64,000 bases of DNA from Butyrivibrio sp. GTDB taxonomy: Bacteria > Bacillota > Clostridia > Lachnospirales > Lachnospiraceae. The notes under the pieces are model-generated. The model saw only the letters and a list, made by a program, of their open reading frames with translations, did not search any database and was not told the DNA's origin. The DNA is taken from the NCBI GenBank assembly GCA_015056575.1, contig SVGA01000008.1, positions 102,412 to 166,411 of the forward strand, in the 5' to 3' direction. Of this stretch, positions 1 through 9,206 are shown one piece after another (the stretch's first letter is position 1; every line of letters begins with the position of its first letter). Both the position numbers and the translations under genes were made by a program.

Positions 1-1158
1 ATGAAGGCTTCCATTAAGAAAGTAAACGGAGTTCTCGGAATTGAAGTTCCCGAAGATGAGATAAAGAGAATCCTTACAAACTTAAGCTTTGAGCCTGTTA
101 TTAACGGAGATGAGCTTACCATCAAAATCCCTGCATATCGTGAGGATATGGAAGATTATCCCGATATCGCAGAAGAGCTTATCCGTATGTACGGTTATGA
201 CCATGTTGAAGCTACATTCCTTAAGGATTGCAGCGTTACAGTGGGAGGAAGAAACTTAAGACAGAAGACAGAGCTTCGTATCAAGAGAGCTCTTTGTGCT
301 CAGGGTGCATATGAGTGCATGCATTATTCATTCTTCTCACCCAGTGACCTTGATCTTCTTGGATTTGCAGAGGATGCGCCCGAGAGAAATGCCATCAGGA
401 TCCTTAATCCTATAAATGAGGACCTGTCTCTTATGAGAACCACACTTGCGGCACAGATGATCCACGCCATTGCAAGAAACCAGAAGAAGGGAACTCTTGA
501 GGGAAGACTGTTTGAACTTGGAAACAGATTCGTTCCCAAGTCACTTCCTCTTACCGAATACCCCGAGGAGAAAGCTACTCTTTGCATCGGTATCTTTGGC
601 GAAGGAGAGGACATCTTCACATTAAAGGGCCTTGCACAGAATGTTGCGGATTCACTGCATGTATGCTTTAAGTATGAAACTTCCGAGAAGACATATCTGC
701 ACCCTTACAGAACTGCAAAGATCCTGTGCGAGGGTGAAGAGGTCGGATATCTTGGACAGATCACCTATGAGATCCAGGATGAGACCGATATGAGAATTCC
801 TGCTTATATCTGCGAGATAGATCTTTCCGTTCTTGAGAAGTGGTATGACAGGACTCCTGTATTTACTCCGCTTTCAAAGTTTGCTGTTGTTAAGCGTGAC
901 CTTGCTCTTATCATGGATAAGACAGTTACCTGTGGAGAGGTTGAGGAGGCAATCTACGGTTCCTGCAAGTATGTGACCGATGTTAAGCTCTTTGACGTAT
1001 ACGAGGGACTTCCTATTCCTCCCACCAAGAAGAGCATGGCCTTCACAATAACCTTCACTCCAAAGGATGAAGAGCTTACTGACGAGATGATAAACGGATT
1101 TGTGGATAAGATGCTTAGAAAGCTCTCATTCACAATGGGAATCGAAATCCGCAGCTGA
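1..1158 (+). CDS. pheT: Phenylalanine--tRNA ligase beta subunit, C-terminal part (5' end outside window)
   Basis: This is the C-terminal half of the beta subunit of the heterotetrameric phenylalanyl-tRNA synthetase, which charges tRNA-Phe in the cytoplasm. The family is about 800 residues long and only 385 are present here, so the ATG at base 1 is an internal methionine and the real start lies upstream. Visible parts in order are the B5 domain (about residues 1-75, with the run KIPAYREDMEDYPDIAEELIR), the catalytic-like core of the beta subunit (about 85-285), and the C-terminal FDX-ACB anticodon-binding domain (about 290-385, FAVVKRDLALIMD). A strong terminator follows the stop codon. pheS would be expected immediately upstream. 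The identification is secure. Confidence 0.95.
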   Translation: MKASIKKVNGVLGIEVPEDEIKRILTNLSFEPVINGDELTIKIPAYREDMEDYPDIAEELIRMYGYDHVEATFLKDCSVTVGGRNLRQKTELRIKRALCAQGAYECMHYSFFSPSDLDLLGFAEDAPERNAIRILNPINEDLSLMRTTLAAQMIHAIARNQKKGTLEGRLFELGNRFVPKSLPLTEYPEEKATLCIGIFGEGEDIFTLKGLAQNVADSLHVCFKYETSEKTYLHPYRTAKILCEGEEVGYLGQITYEIQDETDMRIPAYICEIDLSVLEKWYDRTPVFTPLSKFAVVKRDLALIMDKTVTCGEVEEAIYGSCKYVTDVKLFDVYEGLPIPPTKKSMAFTITFTPKDEELTDEMINGFVDKMLRKLSFTMGIEIRS

Positions 1159-1191
1159 TAAGATGATTTGATTGAAACCGCAGCAGGTGTT

Positions 1192-1228
1192 AAAATAGTC
1201 ATTGCTCATGTTAGCAATGACTATTTTT
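1192..1228 (+). terminator. Rho-independent terminator after pheT
   Basis: A perfect 15-bp inverted repeat (AAAATAGTCATTGCT / AGCAATGACTATTTT) with a 6-base loop runs into a T tract. It lies 33 bases after the pheT stop. It also overlaps the first 27 bases of the ORF-track call for the next gene, which argues that the next gene starts downstream. Confidence 0.9.
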
Positions 1229-1246
1229 AATTCGAAAGGAGTTTTT

Positions 1247-2746
1247 ATGAATAGAATAAACGCATGGACAACCTACAATCAGGCTCAGCTTAAGGCAGTA
1301 GATAAGTTTGCCGATCAGTACAAGGTATTCCTTGATAATTCCAAGACTGAGAGAGAAGCCATCGATACCATCGTCAATGAGATTGAGGCTGCAGGCTACA
1401 GAGAGCTGAACACTTTGATCGGCGGAAAGACCAAGCTCAAAAAGGGCGATAAGGTTTACTCCGTATGGATGAACAAATCAATTGCAATGTTCCTGATCGG
1501 TTCCGATCCAATGGAAGCAGGAATGAATATCCTTGGGGCACACATTGATTCACCCAGACTGGACGTTAAGCAGAATCCTCTTTATGAGGACAGCAGCATT
1601 GCCTATCTTGATACGCATTACTACGGCGGTATCAAGAAGTATCAGTATGTTGCAATGCCTCTGGCTATTCACGGCGTTATCGTTAAGACCGACGGGACTA
1701 CTGTTCAGCTGAACGTAGGTGAGGATGAGGATGATCCTGTATTCTTCGTATCAGATCTTCTTATCCACCTGGCTCAGGAGCAGATGGCCAAGAAGGCTTC
1801 CAATGTTATTGAGGGTGAAGCCCTTGATCTTATTGTAGGTAACAGACCCTTCGTAATCGAGAAGGATGAGAAGGAAAAGGCAGAAAAAAAGAACACCAGG
1901 CTCTCAGCAGGAGAGAAGTATGCGATCGATGCAGAGAAGGCAGAGAAGGAGGAAAACGGCAAGGTTTCGGGAGCTGTTAAGCGCGGAATCCTGGCAATCC
2001 TTCACGACCTCTACGGAATCAAAGAGGAGGACTTCATCTCAGCCGAGCTTGAGATCGTTCCTGCAGGAAAGGCAAGAGATGCAGGCTTTGACAGATCAAT
2101 GATCCTTGGCTACGGACATGATGACAGAGTATGCGCTTATCCTTCAATGAGAGCAATTCTTGATGTGAAGAATGTTAAGAGAACTTCCTGCTGCATTCTT
2201 GTAGATAAAGAGGAGATCGGTTCTGTAGGTGCAACAGGTATGCAGTCAAGATTCTTTGAGAATGCGGTTGCAGAGCTTATGAACCTGACCGTGGAAGGCT
2301 ACAGTGATCTGGCTCTTAGAAGATGCCTTGCAAATTCCTGCATGCTTTCATCCGATGTTAACGCAGGCTTTGATCCCAGCTATGCATCCTGCTTTGAGAA
2401 GAAGAACGCATCTTACCTCGGAGGCGGACTTGTATTCAGCAAGTTCACAGGATCCCGCGGCAAGTCAGGCTCTAACGATGCCAACGCTGAGTTCATTGCG
2501 GAGATCAGAAAGGCTTATGAGAAGGATAAGATCGTTTATCAGACAGCCGAGCTTGGCAAGGTTGATGTTGGCGGCGGTGGAACCATTGCTTATATCCTTG
2601 CTCTTTATGGCATGAACGTTATAGATGCAGGTGTGGCCGTTCTTAACATGCATGCACCCTGGGAAGCTATCAGCAAGGCAGACCTTTACGAAGCATACAG
2701 AGGATATGTATCCTTCCTGCAGAATATTGATTTTAGAAACCAGTAA
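1247..2746 (+). CDS. M18 family aminopeptidase
   Basis: This is a cytosolic zinc metallo-aminopeptidase of family M18 that removes N-terminal residues from peptides. Metal-ligand motifs are visible in order: [34 protein letters not shown] and the C-terminal LNMHAPWE. A lysine- and glutamate-rich stretch at about residues 215-250 is an insertion inside the dimerisation part and is also seen in clostridial members. The start is moved to 1247 from the ORF-track 1202, because AAAGGAG sits 5 bases before this ATG and the longer form would begin inside the pheT terminator. The protein is then 499 residues, a normal length for the family. The gene stands alone, between the pheT terminator and queA 20 bases downstream. 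Confidence 0.93.
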   Translation: MNRINAWTTYNQAQLKAVDKFADQYKVFLDNSKTEREAIDTIVNEIEAAGYRELNTLIGGKTKLKKGDKVYSVWMNKSIAMFLIGSDPMEAGMNILGAHIDSPRLDVKQNPLYEDSSIAYLDTHYYGGIKKYQYVAMPLAIHGVIVKTDGTTVQLNVGEDEDDPVFFVSDLLIHLAQEQMAKKASNVIEGEALDLIVGNRPFVIEKDEKEKAEKKNTRLSAGEKYAIDAEKAEKEENGKVSGAVKRGILAILHDLYGIKEEDFISAELEIVPAGKARDAGFDRSMILGYGHDDRVCAYPSMRAILDVKNVKRTSCCILVDKEEIGSVGATGMQSRFFENAVAELMNLTVEGYSDLALRRCLANSCMLSSDVNAGFDPSYASCFEKKNASYLGGGLVFSKFTGSRGKSGSNDANAEFIAEIRKAYEKDKIVYQTAELGKVDVGGGGTIAYILALYGMNVIDAGVAVLNMHAPWEAISKADLYEAYRGYVSFLQNIDFRNQ

Positions 2747-2766
2747 TTTTTAGAAAGAAATATCAG

Positions 2767-3828
2767 ATGAGTGAAAATACAGAAATAGGTTTAAGTACGG
2801 CAGACTACTTTTTTGACCTGCCAAAGGAGCTTATCGCTCAGGATCCCCTTGAAAGGAGAGACGAGTGCAGGCTTCTTACCATGGACAAGACCACAGGACG
2901 CGTTGAGCATCACATCTTCAGCGAGATAATAAACTACCTGGAGCCCGGTGATTGTCTTGTTCTGAATAATACCAGAGTTATTCCCGCAAGACTCCTGGGC
3001 TTTAAAGAGGGCACGGGAGCTGCGGTGGAGATCCTGCTCCTTAAGAGGAAGGAAGCGGATCTTTGGGAGTGTCTGGTAAAACCCGGCAAGAAACTCCGAC
3101 CCGGAGCAAGGGTAAGCTTCGGCGATGGAATACTTACTGCGGAAGTGATGGATATTGTGGATGAGGGAAACCGCCTTGTGAGATTCTTCTATGAGGGAAT
3201 CTGGGAGGAGGTTCTGGACAGACTGGGTGAGATGCCACTGCCTCCCTACATCACCCACAAGCTTCAGGACAAGAACATGTATCAGACCGTCTATGCCAAA
3301 TACGACGGCTCTGCAGCTGCGCCCACAGCGGGACTTCACTTTACAAACGACCTTCTTAAGAAGATAGAGGAGAAGGGAGTTGACCTTGCCTATGTTACCC
3401 TGCATGTTGGCCTTGGTACCTTCAGACCCGTTAAGGTTACAAATGTCAAAGAGCATCACATGCACTCCGAGTGGTATCAGGTGACACAGGAAGCCGCAGA
3501 CAAGATCAACAGGGCAAAAGAGACAGGTCACAGAGTCATCTGCGTCGGTACAACCAGCTGCAGGACCATTGAAAGCGCTGCGGATGAGAAGGGATACCTT
3601 ACCGCCTGCAGCGATGATACATCGATCTTTATTTACCCGGGATACAGGTTTAAGGTGACGGACTGTCTTATCACTAATTTCCATCTTCCCGAGTCAACGC
3701 TGGTCATGCTGGTGTCGGCTCTTGCAGGCAGAGAGCATGTCCTTAATGCTTATGAAGAGGCAATCCGTGAAAAGTACAGATTCTTTTCCTTCGGTGATGC
3801 CTGCTTTTTCTACGATGAAAAGAAGTGA
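2767..3828 (+). CDS. queA: tRNA preQ1(34) S-adenosylmethionine ribosyltransferase-isomerase
   Basis: QueA transfers and isomerises the ribosyl part of S-adenosylmethionine onto 7-aminomethyl-7-deazaguanine at the tRNA wobble position, giving epoxyqueuosine. The 353-residue length fits the family. Diagnostic stretches are the N-terminal [10 protein letters not shown], the central [22 protein letters not shown] and [14 protein letters not shown], and the C-terminal [18 protein letters not shown]. The gene begins 20 bases after the M18 aminopeptidase with only a weak AGAAAG ribosome site, so it is probably read from the same message. No queuosine riboswitch or tgt gene is visible nearby. Confidence 0.96.
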   Translation: MSENTEIGLSTADYFFDLPKELIAQDPLERRDECRLLTMDKTTGRVEHHIFSEIINYLEPGDCLVLNNTRVIPARLLGFKEGTGAAVEILLLKRKEADLWECLVKPGKKLRPGARVSFGDGILTAEVMDIVDEGNRLVRFFYEGIWEEVLDRLGEMPLPPYITHKLQDKNMYQTVYAKYDGSAAAPTAGLHFTNDLLKKIEEKGVDLAYVTLHVGLGTFRPVKVTNVKEHHMHSEWYQVTQEAADKINRAKETGHRVICVGTTSCRTIESAADEKGYLTACSDDTSIFIYPGYRFKVTDCLITNFHLPESTLVMLVSALAGREHVLNAYEEAIREKYRFFSFGDACFFYDEKK

Positions 3829-3907
3829 AAATTAGATTTTACCATAGCATCGTGATACAATGGTTAAGTAGGAAGCGTTACTAACCAATCTTAAACGGGG
3901 GTGCATT

Positions 3908-4264
3908 ATGGAAGATAAGAGAAAACACAAAAGGCTCCAGCTCACCGGCGAGATCATTCTCAAACAGCTGGGAGGATCAGGTGAGGCGACATCAGCGCAG
4001 ATCGAGATCCATGACTGTTCCAGAGACGGTCTGGGATTTAAAACGGATGCTCAGCTCACTATCGGTAACAACTATGAGGCAAACTTAACGCTTTGGACCA
4101 AGGAAACTCTTCATGTATTTATACAGATCGTAAGAGCATCCAAGGAGGGCAACGATTTTCATTATGGGGGAATTTTCATCGGAATGCCCGACACGGACAA
4201 GATGAGAATAGAGGTCTATGAGACCGTAGAAGATCAATTGAAAGAACAGGAAAACAATAAATGA
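3908..4264 (+). CDS. Small PilZ domain protein (predicted c-di-GMP receptor)
   Basis: This is a stand-alone 118-residue PilZ domain, a family that binds cyclic-di-GMP and passes the signal on by protein contact. Both binding motifs are present: RxxxR at residues 5-9 (RKHKR) and D-x-S-x-x-G at 36-41 (DCSRDG). The rest is the small beta barrel plus an acidic tail. The stop codon overlaps the ATG of the UDP-glucose dehydrogenase gene (ATGA), so the two are probably translationally coupled. This suggests, by inference only, that c-di-GMP adjusts production of a UDP-glucuronate-based polysaccharide. A strong GGGGGTG ribosome site precedes the ATG. Confidence 0.88.
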   Translation: MEDKRKHKRLQLTGEIILKQLGGSGEATSAQIEIHDCSRDGLGFKTDAQLTIGNNYEANLTLWTKETLHVFIQIVRASKEGNDFHYGGIFIGMPDTDKMRIEVYETVEDQLKEQENNK

Positions 4265-5445
4265 AAATAGCAGTAGTAGGTACGGGGTATGTGGGACTTT
4301 CAAATTCAGTTCTTTTGTCCCAGTACAATGATGTGGTGGCTGTAGATGTTATACCCGAGAAGGTGGACATGGTCAACAAACGCAGATCACCCATTGTTGA
4401 CAAAGAGCTGGAGGAGTATTTAAAGAAGGACTCTTTGAGACTGGAAGCGACCCTTGATGCCTCGTACGCTTATGAAGGAGCGGATTTTGTCATTGTTTCC
4501 ACTCCTACCAATTATGATGAGAAGCTGAACTACTTTGATACTTCATCGGTGGTAAGCGTTGTGGATCAGGTAAGGAAAGAGAACCCTGATGCATATATCA
4601 TCATCAAGTCAACAATACCGGTAGGCTATACAGAGGAACTTTCACAGACCTACAATACAGATCACATAATGTTTTCACCGGAGTTTTTGAGGGAGGGACA
4701 TGCCCTTTATGACAATCTCTACCCTTCAAGGATCATCGTGGGCTATGACATTGCAAGTGCGGAAGCTGAGGAGAGAGCACATCTTTTTGCAGATCTTCTT
4801 AAGCAGGGCGCGGTCAAGGAGAATATCGATGTTCTGTTTATGAATACAACAGAGGCTGAGTCGGTTAAGCTCTTTGCCAATACCTATCTGGCTCTTCGAG
4901 TATCATTCTTTAACGAGCTTGATACCTATGCAGAGGTGAGAGGCCTTAACACCAGGAACATCATTGATGGTGTGTGTCTCGATCCCAGGATCGGTGATTT
5001 CTACAACAATCCTTCATTTGGTTACGGCGGCTATTGCCTTCCCAAGGATACCAAGCAGCTTCTGGCCAATTACGAGGATGTGCCCAATAACCTGATCACT
5101 GCCATCGTTGATGCCAACAGGACCAGGAAGGACTTCATTGCCGACAGGATCTGGGCTCTTCATCCCAAGAAGGTGGGAGTTTACAGACTCACCATGAAGG
5201 CCGGTTCCGACAACTTCAGGCAGTCTGCTATCCAGGGTATCATGAAGAGGATCAAGTCAAGAGGAATAGAGTGCGTGGTTTACGAGCCAACACTTGATGC
5301 GGAAGACTTCTTTAACTCCAGGGTGGAGAGAAACCTTGAAACCTTCAAGAAGGAATGTGACTTCATCATCGCAAACCGCCTTACGCCTGAACTTATGGAT
5401 GTGGTGGATAAGGTATATACAAGGGATCTGTTTGGTAACGAATAA
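4261..5445 (+). CDS. ugd: UDP-glucose 6-dehydrogenase
   Basis: This NAD-dependent enzyme oxidises UDP-glucose twice to UDP-glucuronate, a precursor for capsule and exopolysaccharide. The N-terminal Rossmann motif GTGYVG (residues 7-12) and the catalytic cysteine motif GGYCLPKD (Cys259) are present. The 394-residue length matches the short UDPGDH type. The ATG overlaps the PilZ stop, and a GGDEF gene starts 9 bases after the stop, so three genes form one unit linking precursor synthesis to c-di-GMP. UDP-GlcNAc/ManNAc dehydrogenases share this fold and I cannot fully exclude them, but the short length and the sequence around the cysteine favour UDP-glucose. Confidence 0.88.
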   Translation: MKIAVVGTGYVGLSNSVLLSQYNDVVAVDVIPEKVDMVNKRRSPIVDKELEEYLKKDSLRLEATLDASYAYEGADFVIVSTPTNYDEKLNYFDTSSVVSVVDQVRKENPDAYIIIKSTIPVGYTEELSQTYNTDHIMFSPEFLREGHALYDNLYPSRIIVGYDIASAEAEERAHLFADLLKQGAVKENIDVLFMNTTEAESVKLFANTYLALRVSFFNELDTYAEVRGLNTRNIIDGVCLDPRIGDFYNNPSFGYGGYCLPKDTKQLLANYEDVPNNLITAIVDANRTRKDFIADRIWALHPKKVGVYRLTMKAGSDNFRQSAIQGIMKRIKSRGIECVVYEPTLDAEDFFNSRVERNLETFKKECDFIIANRLTPELMDVVDKVYTRDLFGNE

Positions 5446-5454
5446 GGCAGGATT

Positions 5455-6435
5455 ATGAAGGACATAATGACAGACCGGGATATTATTTCAATCAGTAATG
5501 CAATGATAAACCTCTACCGGGTAATAGTCCTGGTAGAGGATACAAGCTCTTTTTGCCATGTTTATGAATGGGAAAAAGAGCTTTCTTATTTGGCGGTAAA
5601 TGACGGCGACCCATTTTCCGTACTTTGCGACAACATCTACAGAAACATACATCCCGAGGACAGGGAAGAGTTTCAGATACTGTCAGATCAGAACAGGATT
5701 CATGAAGTTCTTTCAAAGCAGCTCCATATCTATGGGGAGTGCAGGATAAGACATGAGGACGGTAATTATTACTGGTATGGGATCACCATCTGTAACGCCA
5801 TGGTCAGGGAGAGCACAAAGGGGCAGGAATATCTTTTCCTGATACAGGACATACATGAGAGCAAATCCAGAGAGGTAAGTGAAAATGCCCAGCTGCTCAA
5901 GAGCCTTTGCAAGCTGGAGAATGAGTATAATACGCTGTTTGAGGAAAATATGACGGATTCTCTTACGGGCTGCTATAACCGAAAGGGCTTTAAGTACTAT
6001 GAAACCTTTGCTCTGGAAGAGGCTAAAAAGGCAGATAAGAAGTTATTTGTCTGTGTAATTGACCTCAACGGACTCAAGAATTTGAATGACACCTACGGGC
6101 ATGAAGCAGGGGACACAGGAATCAGAACGGTTGCGGATGCGCTTAGAGCGTCTGTGCCGGAGGGAGCCAGGATCATAAGGACAGGCGGTGATGAACTGCT
6201 GGTGTTCGCTGCCCTGGGAAGTGACAGCAGCGAACCGGAAGAGATGGGCAAGCGACTTGAGGAGTATCTGGATAATTACAACAAAACCCATAACAATCCA
6301 TTTAGGGTATCTGCCAGCTACGGCTATGTATTTGAAGACATTGATGAGAATGTTGACAGTCTTGAGAAATACATTCAGACAGCAGATGGAAAGATGTATG
6401 AGATGAAGGAGAAGACCGATCCGTATAAGCGGTAA
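5455..6435 (+). CDS. PAS-like / GGDEF domain protein (putative diguanylate cyclase)
   Basis: This is a soluble 326-residue signalling protein. Residues about 15-140 look like a PAS sensor domain (YRNIHPEDREEF and HEDGNYYWYG are typical PAS_3 strings). Residues about 165-320 are a GGDEF domain starting with TDSLTGCYNRKGF. The active-site loop reads GGDEL (244-248) instead of GGDEF. The catalytic acidic residues remain, so activity is possible but uncertain. The RxxD inhibitory site is absent. The gene follows ugd by 9 bases and is the last in the PilZ-ugd cluster, ending before a bidirectional terminator. A second ATG four codons in (5467) is an alternative start. Confidence 0.88.
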   Translation: MKDIMTDRDIISISNAMINLYRVIVLVEDTSSFCHVYEWEKELSYLAVNDGDPFSVLCDNIYRNIHPEDREEFQILSDQNRIHEVLSKQLHIYGECRIRHEDGNYYWYGITICNAMVRESTKGQEYLFLIQDIHESKSREVSENAQLLKSLCKLENEYNTLFEENMTDSLTGCYNRKGFKYYETFALEEAKKADKKLFVCVIDLNGLKNLNDTYGHEAGDTGIRTVADALRASVPEGARIIRTGGDELLVFAALGSDSSEPEEMGKRLEEYLDNYNKTHNNPFRVSASYGYVFEDIDENVDSLEKYIQTADGKMYEMKEKTDPYKR

Positions 6436-6480
6436 AGGAGGTGTTTTCATTAAACAATATCGTATCACCGGAATATAAAA

Positions 6481-6515
6481 ATAAATGCCTTCCCCGGTCA
6501 GGGGAAGGCATTTAT
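6481..6515. terminator. Bidirectional terminator between GGDEF gene and aroA
   Basis: A perfect 15-bp stem (ATAAATGCCTTCCCC / GGGGAAGGCATTTAT) with a 5-base loop lies between two convergent genes. It can end transcripts from both sides. Confidence 0.9.
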
Positions 6516-6517
6516 TT

Positions 6518-7846
6518 TCATAATAATCCCTGCAGATCTCTAAAGAATGTGGGATAGGAAATCCCAACGCACTCATCACCGATGATCCTTGTGGTGCCTT
6601 CTGCGGCCAGAGAAGCAATGGCGAAACTCATGGCAAGGCGATGGTCGTCATGGGAGTTAATGTCTGCGCCCTTAAGGGGCTTTCCTCCACGGATGATCAT
6701 TCCGTCATCTGTAGCCTCGATATCACATCCCATTGCCTTAAGTCCGTCTACGACAGTATCGATGCGGTTGGACTCTTTGATCTTAAGCTCCGCTGCATCT
6801 TTTATTATGGTCTCGCAGTCCATGGTGGCTGAGAGAACGGCAATAACAGGAAGCTCGTCAATCATAGTGGGGATATCTTTTCCCCCTATAACAAACTGAT
6901 GGTTCTCATTGCCGTGAAGCTCTGAATGTCTTACAAGGATGTCTGCCTTGGGCTCCGAGGTCTCATCCAGATTTTCCAGGGTGATATCCGCACCCATCTG
7001 CTTGAGGACGGAGAGGATTCCGGCTCTTGTTTTATTGATGCCGACATTCCTTATGAGGATTTCGGAACCGGGTACTATAAGAGCTGCTGCGATAAAGTAA
7101 GCAGCAGATGAGATATCTCCCGGAACATTTATCTTGCGGCCGGTAAGGGGCATTCCCGGATGAAGGATAGCCACGGCGCTTCCGTCCGGTGCGATTTCAT
7201 TGTGAATATCAGCGCCAAAGGAAGAGAGCATTATCTCTGTGTGGTTTCTTGAAAGCGCGGGCTCATAGACCATGCAGTCCCCCTCGGCATAGAGGCCGGC
7301 CAGCATGATGCAGGATTTAACCTGGGCGGAAGCCACAGGATTCTTGTAGGTTATTCCGTGAAGAGTCCTGCCGCCCTTGAAACTAAGGGGTGCGCAGTCA
7401 TTGCCCATTACGGAAGTCACATCCGCTCCCATACTGGTAAGTGGAGTGATGATCCTTTTCATGGGCCTTTTTTCTATGGATCTGTCTCCGGTGATCATGC
7501 TGTCAAAGGGCTGGGCAGCAAGGATGCCGGACATAAGTCTTGTGGTGGTGCCGCTGTTCCCTGTATAAAGAGTGGTTGTGGGAGCGCAGAAGCTGTGAAG
7601 TCCCTTGCCGTGCACGGTGATCGTGGGGACTCCGTTAGTGGGGCGAACCGCATGGTCGATATAGACGCCAAGCTTCCTGAAGCAGTCTATGGTGGAAAGG
7701 CAGTCCGCACTGTTCAAAAAGCCTGTTACTTCGGTGGTGCCTTCGGCCAGGGCGCCAAACATGATGCTTCTGTGGGAGATGGATTTATCTCCCGGTACAA
7801 AAATGTCCCCCTTAAGCGGGTGGGTTGCTTTTTCCAAAGCAATCAT
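6518..7846 (-). CDS. aroA: 3-phosphoshikimate 1-carboxyvinyltransferase (EPSP synthase)
   Basis: AroA joins phosphoenolpyruvate to shikimate-3-phosphate in the shikimate pathway to aromatic amino acids. Recognisable motifs are the N-terminal PGDKSISHRS, GNSGTTTRLM near residue 95, and LRIKESNRI-like LKIKESNRID near the C terminus. The start is moved to 7846 from the ORF-track 7873, because GGAGGG lies 7 bases upstream of this ATG and MIALEKATHPLKGDIFVPGDKS is the expected N terminus, giving 442 residues. The longer form would overlap tyrA. It follows tyrA by 23 bases on the same strand and ends at a shared terminator, so tyrA-aroA form an operon. Confidence 0.96.
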   Translation of the reverse strand: MIALEKATHPLKGDIFVPGDKSISHRSIMFGALAEGTTEVTGFLNSADCLSTIDCFRKLGVYIDHAVRPTNGVPTITVHGKGLHSFCAPTTTLYTGNSGTTTRLMSGILAAQPFDSMITGDRSIEKRPMKRIITPLTSMGADVTSVMGNDCAPLSFKGGRTLHGITYKNPVASAQVKSCIMLAGLYAEGDCMVYEPALSRNHTEIMLSSFGADIHNEIAPDGSAVAILHPGMPLTGRKINVPGDISSAAYFIAAALIVPGSEILIRNVGINKTRAGILSVLKQMGADITLENLDETSEPKADILVRHSELHGNENHQFVIGGKDIPTMIDELPVIAVLSATMDCETIIKDAAELKIKESNRIDTVVDGLKAMGCDIEATDDGMIIRGGKPLKGADINSHDDHRLAMSFAIASLAAEGTTRIIGDECVGISYPTFFRDLQGLL

Positions 7847-7869
7847 ACAAAACCCTCCGATCTGAAATC

Positions 7870-8973
7870 TCAAGTATTTCTTGAGTAGCAGTTGTATCCG
7901 TTATTTGTAAGAATATCCCGGGCTTTATCAAGGCCCTGTCTGTCGTGAAACTCTATCCTCAAGGTTCCCCGTTCATATTCCCTGTTGTGTACGATTCCGA
8001 TGTTCTTGATATTAATATTGTTATCAGACAAAAGAACCGCCACTTTAGCCAGGTTACCGGGCTTGTCATCGATATCTACCCGAATATCGAAAACTGTCTT
8101 TAAAGGCCCTCCGGCCATATCGGAAAAGCTCTCTCTGTACTGCCGTGCCATGGTAAAGAAATCCAGTATCTTATCTTCATCATGTTCATCGATGGCCAAT
8201 TTGATCTCGAAAAGAGAATCGATATATTTACCGAGAAGCTCTGAGATATTGTATGCGTTGGTGTTACAGATCTGATTCCACATAACGGGAGAAGAGGAAG
8301 AAATCCTTGTGATATCCTTGAAGCCTCCTGCCGCAATGGTCTTCATCAGCTGCTGTGGATCGTCGTTGTCATGAACAAGGTTGACCAGGGAAGCTGAGAT
8401 CACGTGAGGAACATGGCTGATAGCTGCCGTGATATAGTCGTGCTGCTGATAAGGGATTATAAGGGGAATGGCCCCCATACTCTTTACCAGCTCTTCGTAG
8501 TCCTTGAGACGCTCGTCTTCGGTGTCCTTGGTCTTGGTAATGATATAGTAGGCATTCTCAAGGAGCTTCGCCTTTGAATTGCCAAAACCTATGCGCTCGG
8601 TTCCTGCCATGGGGTGACCGCCGATGAACTGACGGGTGAGCCCCAGCTCTTTTACCAGCTCATGGATCCCTGTCTTGACACTGCCGATATCCGTGACGGT
8701 GGTGCGGGGATCAAGGAATGGTACAAGCATCTTAAGATTCTCGTTGTTTATCTCAACCGGTGCGCAAAGGAAAATATAGTCGCATTCGGTAAACTCAGGC
8801 CCGATGGAATAGAGGGGGACGTCAATTATATTCTCGGCAAAAGCCGTGTCCACAGTCTCCTTGTGGGGTGTATATGCGATGATCTTAGAATCCGGGGAAA
8901 AGAGCCTGATAGCGCGGGCAATGGATCCTCCGATGAGTCCAAGACCAACAAAACCAAAGGTTTTAGAGTCCAT
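7870..8973 (-). CDS. tyrA: Prephenate dehydrogenase with C-terminal ACT domain
   Basis: TyrA oxidatively decarboxylates prephenate to 4-hydroxyphenylpyruvate for tyrosine synthesis. The NAD-binding motif GLGLIGGS lies at about residues 10-17, and HPMAGTERIGFGNS (about 118-132) is the substrate-binding stretch of the family. Residues about 290-367 form an ACT domain (DKPGNLAKVAVLLSDNNINIKNIG), which usually gives feedback control by tyrosine. The length of 367 is typical of Firmicutes TyrA-ACT proteins. The start is supported by GGGAGA upstream. It leads the tyrA-aroA operon and is divergent from the EF-G-like gene. Confidence 0.95.
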   Translation of the reverse strand: MDSKTFGFVGLGLIGGSIARAIRLFSPDSKIIAYTPHKETVDTAFAENIIDVPLYSIGPEFTECDYIFLCAPVEINNENLKMLVPFLDPRTTVTDIGSVKTGIHELVKELGLTRQFIGGHPMAGTERIGFGNSKAKLLENAYYIITKTKDTEDERLKDYEELVKSMGAIPLIIPYQQHDYITAAISHVPHVISASLVNLVHDNDDPQQLMKTIAAGGFKDITRISSSSPVMWNQICNTNAYNISELLGKYIDSLFEIKLAIDEHDEDKILDFFTMARQYRESFSDMAGGPLKTVFDIRVDIDDKPGNLAKVAVLLSDNNINIKNIGIVHNREYERGTLRIEFHDRQGLDKARDILTNNGYNCYSRNT

Positions 8974-9015
8974 TATTGAAAAAATCTCCCTGTTTAAAGT
9001 AACGTCTTAAGCACC

Positions 9016-9044
9016 ACTATATCACTTTAATGTACGAAAATCAA
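9016..9044 (-). promoter_or_regulatory. Probable promoter for tyrA-aroA
   Basis: On the minus strand, TTGATT (9044-9039) and TATAGT (9021-9016) are separated by 17 bases, a good sigma-A type match about 43 bases upstream of the tyrA ATG. Called by motif only. Confidence 0.6.
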
Positions 9045-9076
9045 CGCTTTGAGTGGGAAATTTAACCACAATTATA

Positions 9077-9086
9077 CTTGTGCAAA
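9077..9086. promoter_or_regulatory. TTTGTGCAAA-like site 1 (tyrA / EF-G-like intergenic)
   Basis: CTTGTGCAAA lies between the divergent promoters of tyrA and the EF-G-like gene, 14 bases upstream of the latter's -35. It matches four other noncoding sites in this window. The factor is unknown. Confidence 0.4.
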
Positions 9087-9100
9087 ACGTACGATATTAC

Positions 9101-9129
9101 TTGTTTTAGGACTATTTTTTTAGTAAAAT
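9101..9129 (+). promoter_or_regulatory. Probable promoter for EF-G-like gene
   Basis: TTGTTT (9101-9106), 17 bases, TAAAAT (9124-9129). It would give a leader of about 70 bases before the ATG at 9207. Confidence 0.55.
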
Positions 9130-9206
9130 GGTTATATGATTTTCTTGGGGAGCTGTAACATATCTTATACATAATTCCCAAATACATCCAAACTGGAGGA
9201 CTAGAT

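Noticed and set aside
2791-3684. 297-aa minus-strand ORF opposite queA
   Set aside because: It lies wholly inside queA on the other strand, has no ribosome site and reads as low-quality sequence rich in Cys, His and Ser. It is a shadow of the real gene.
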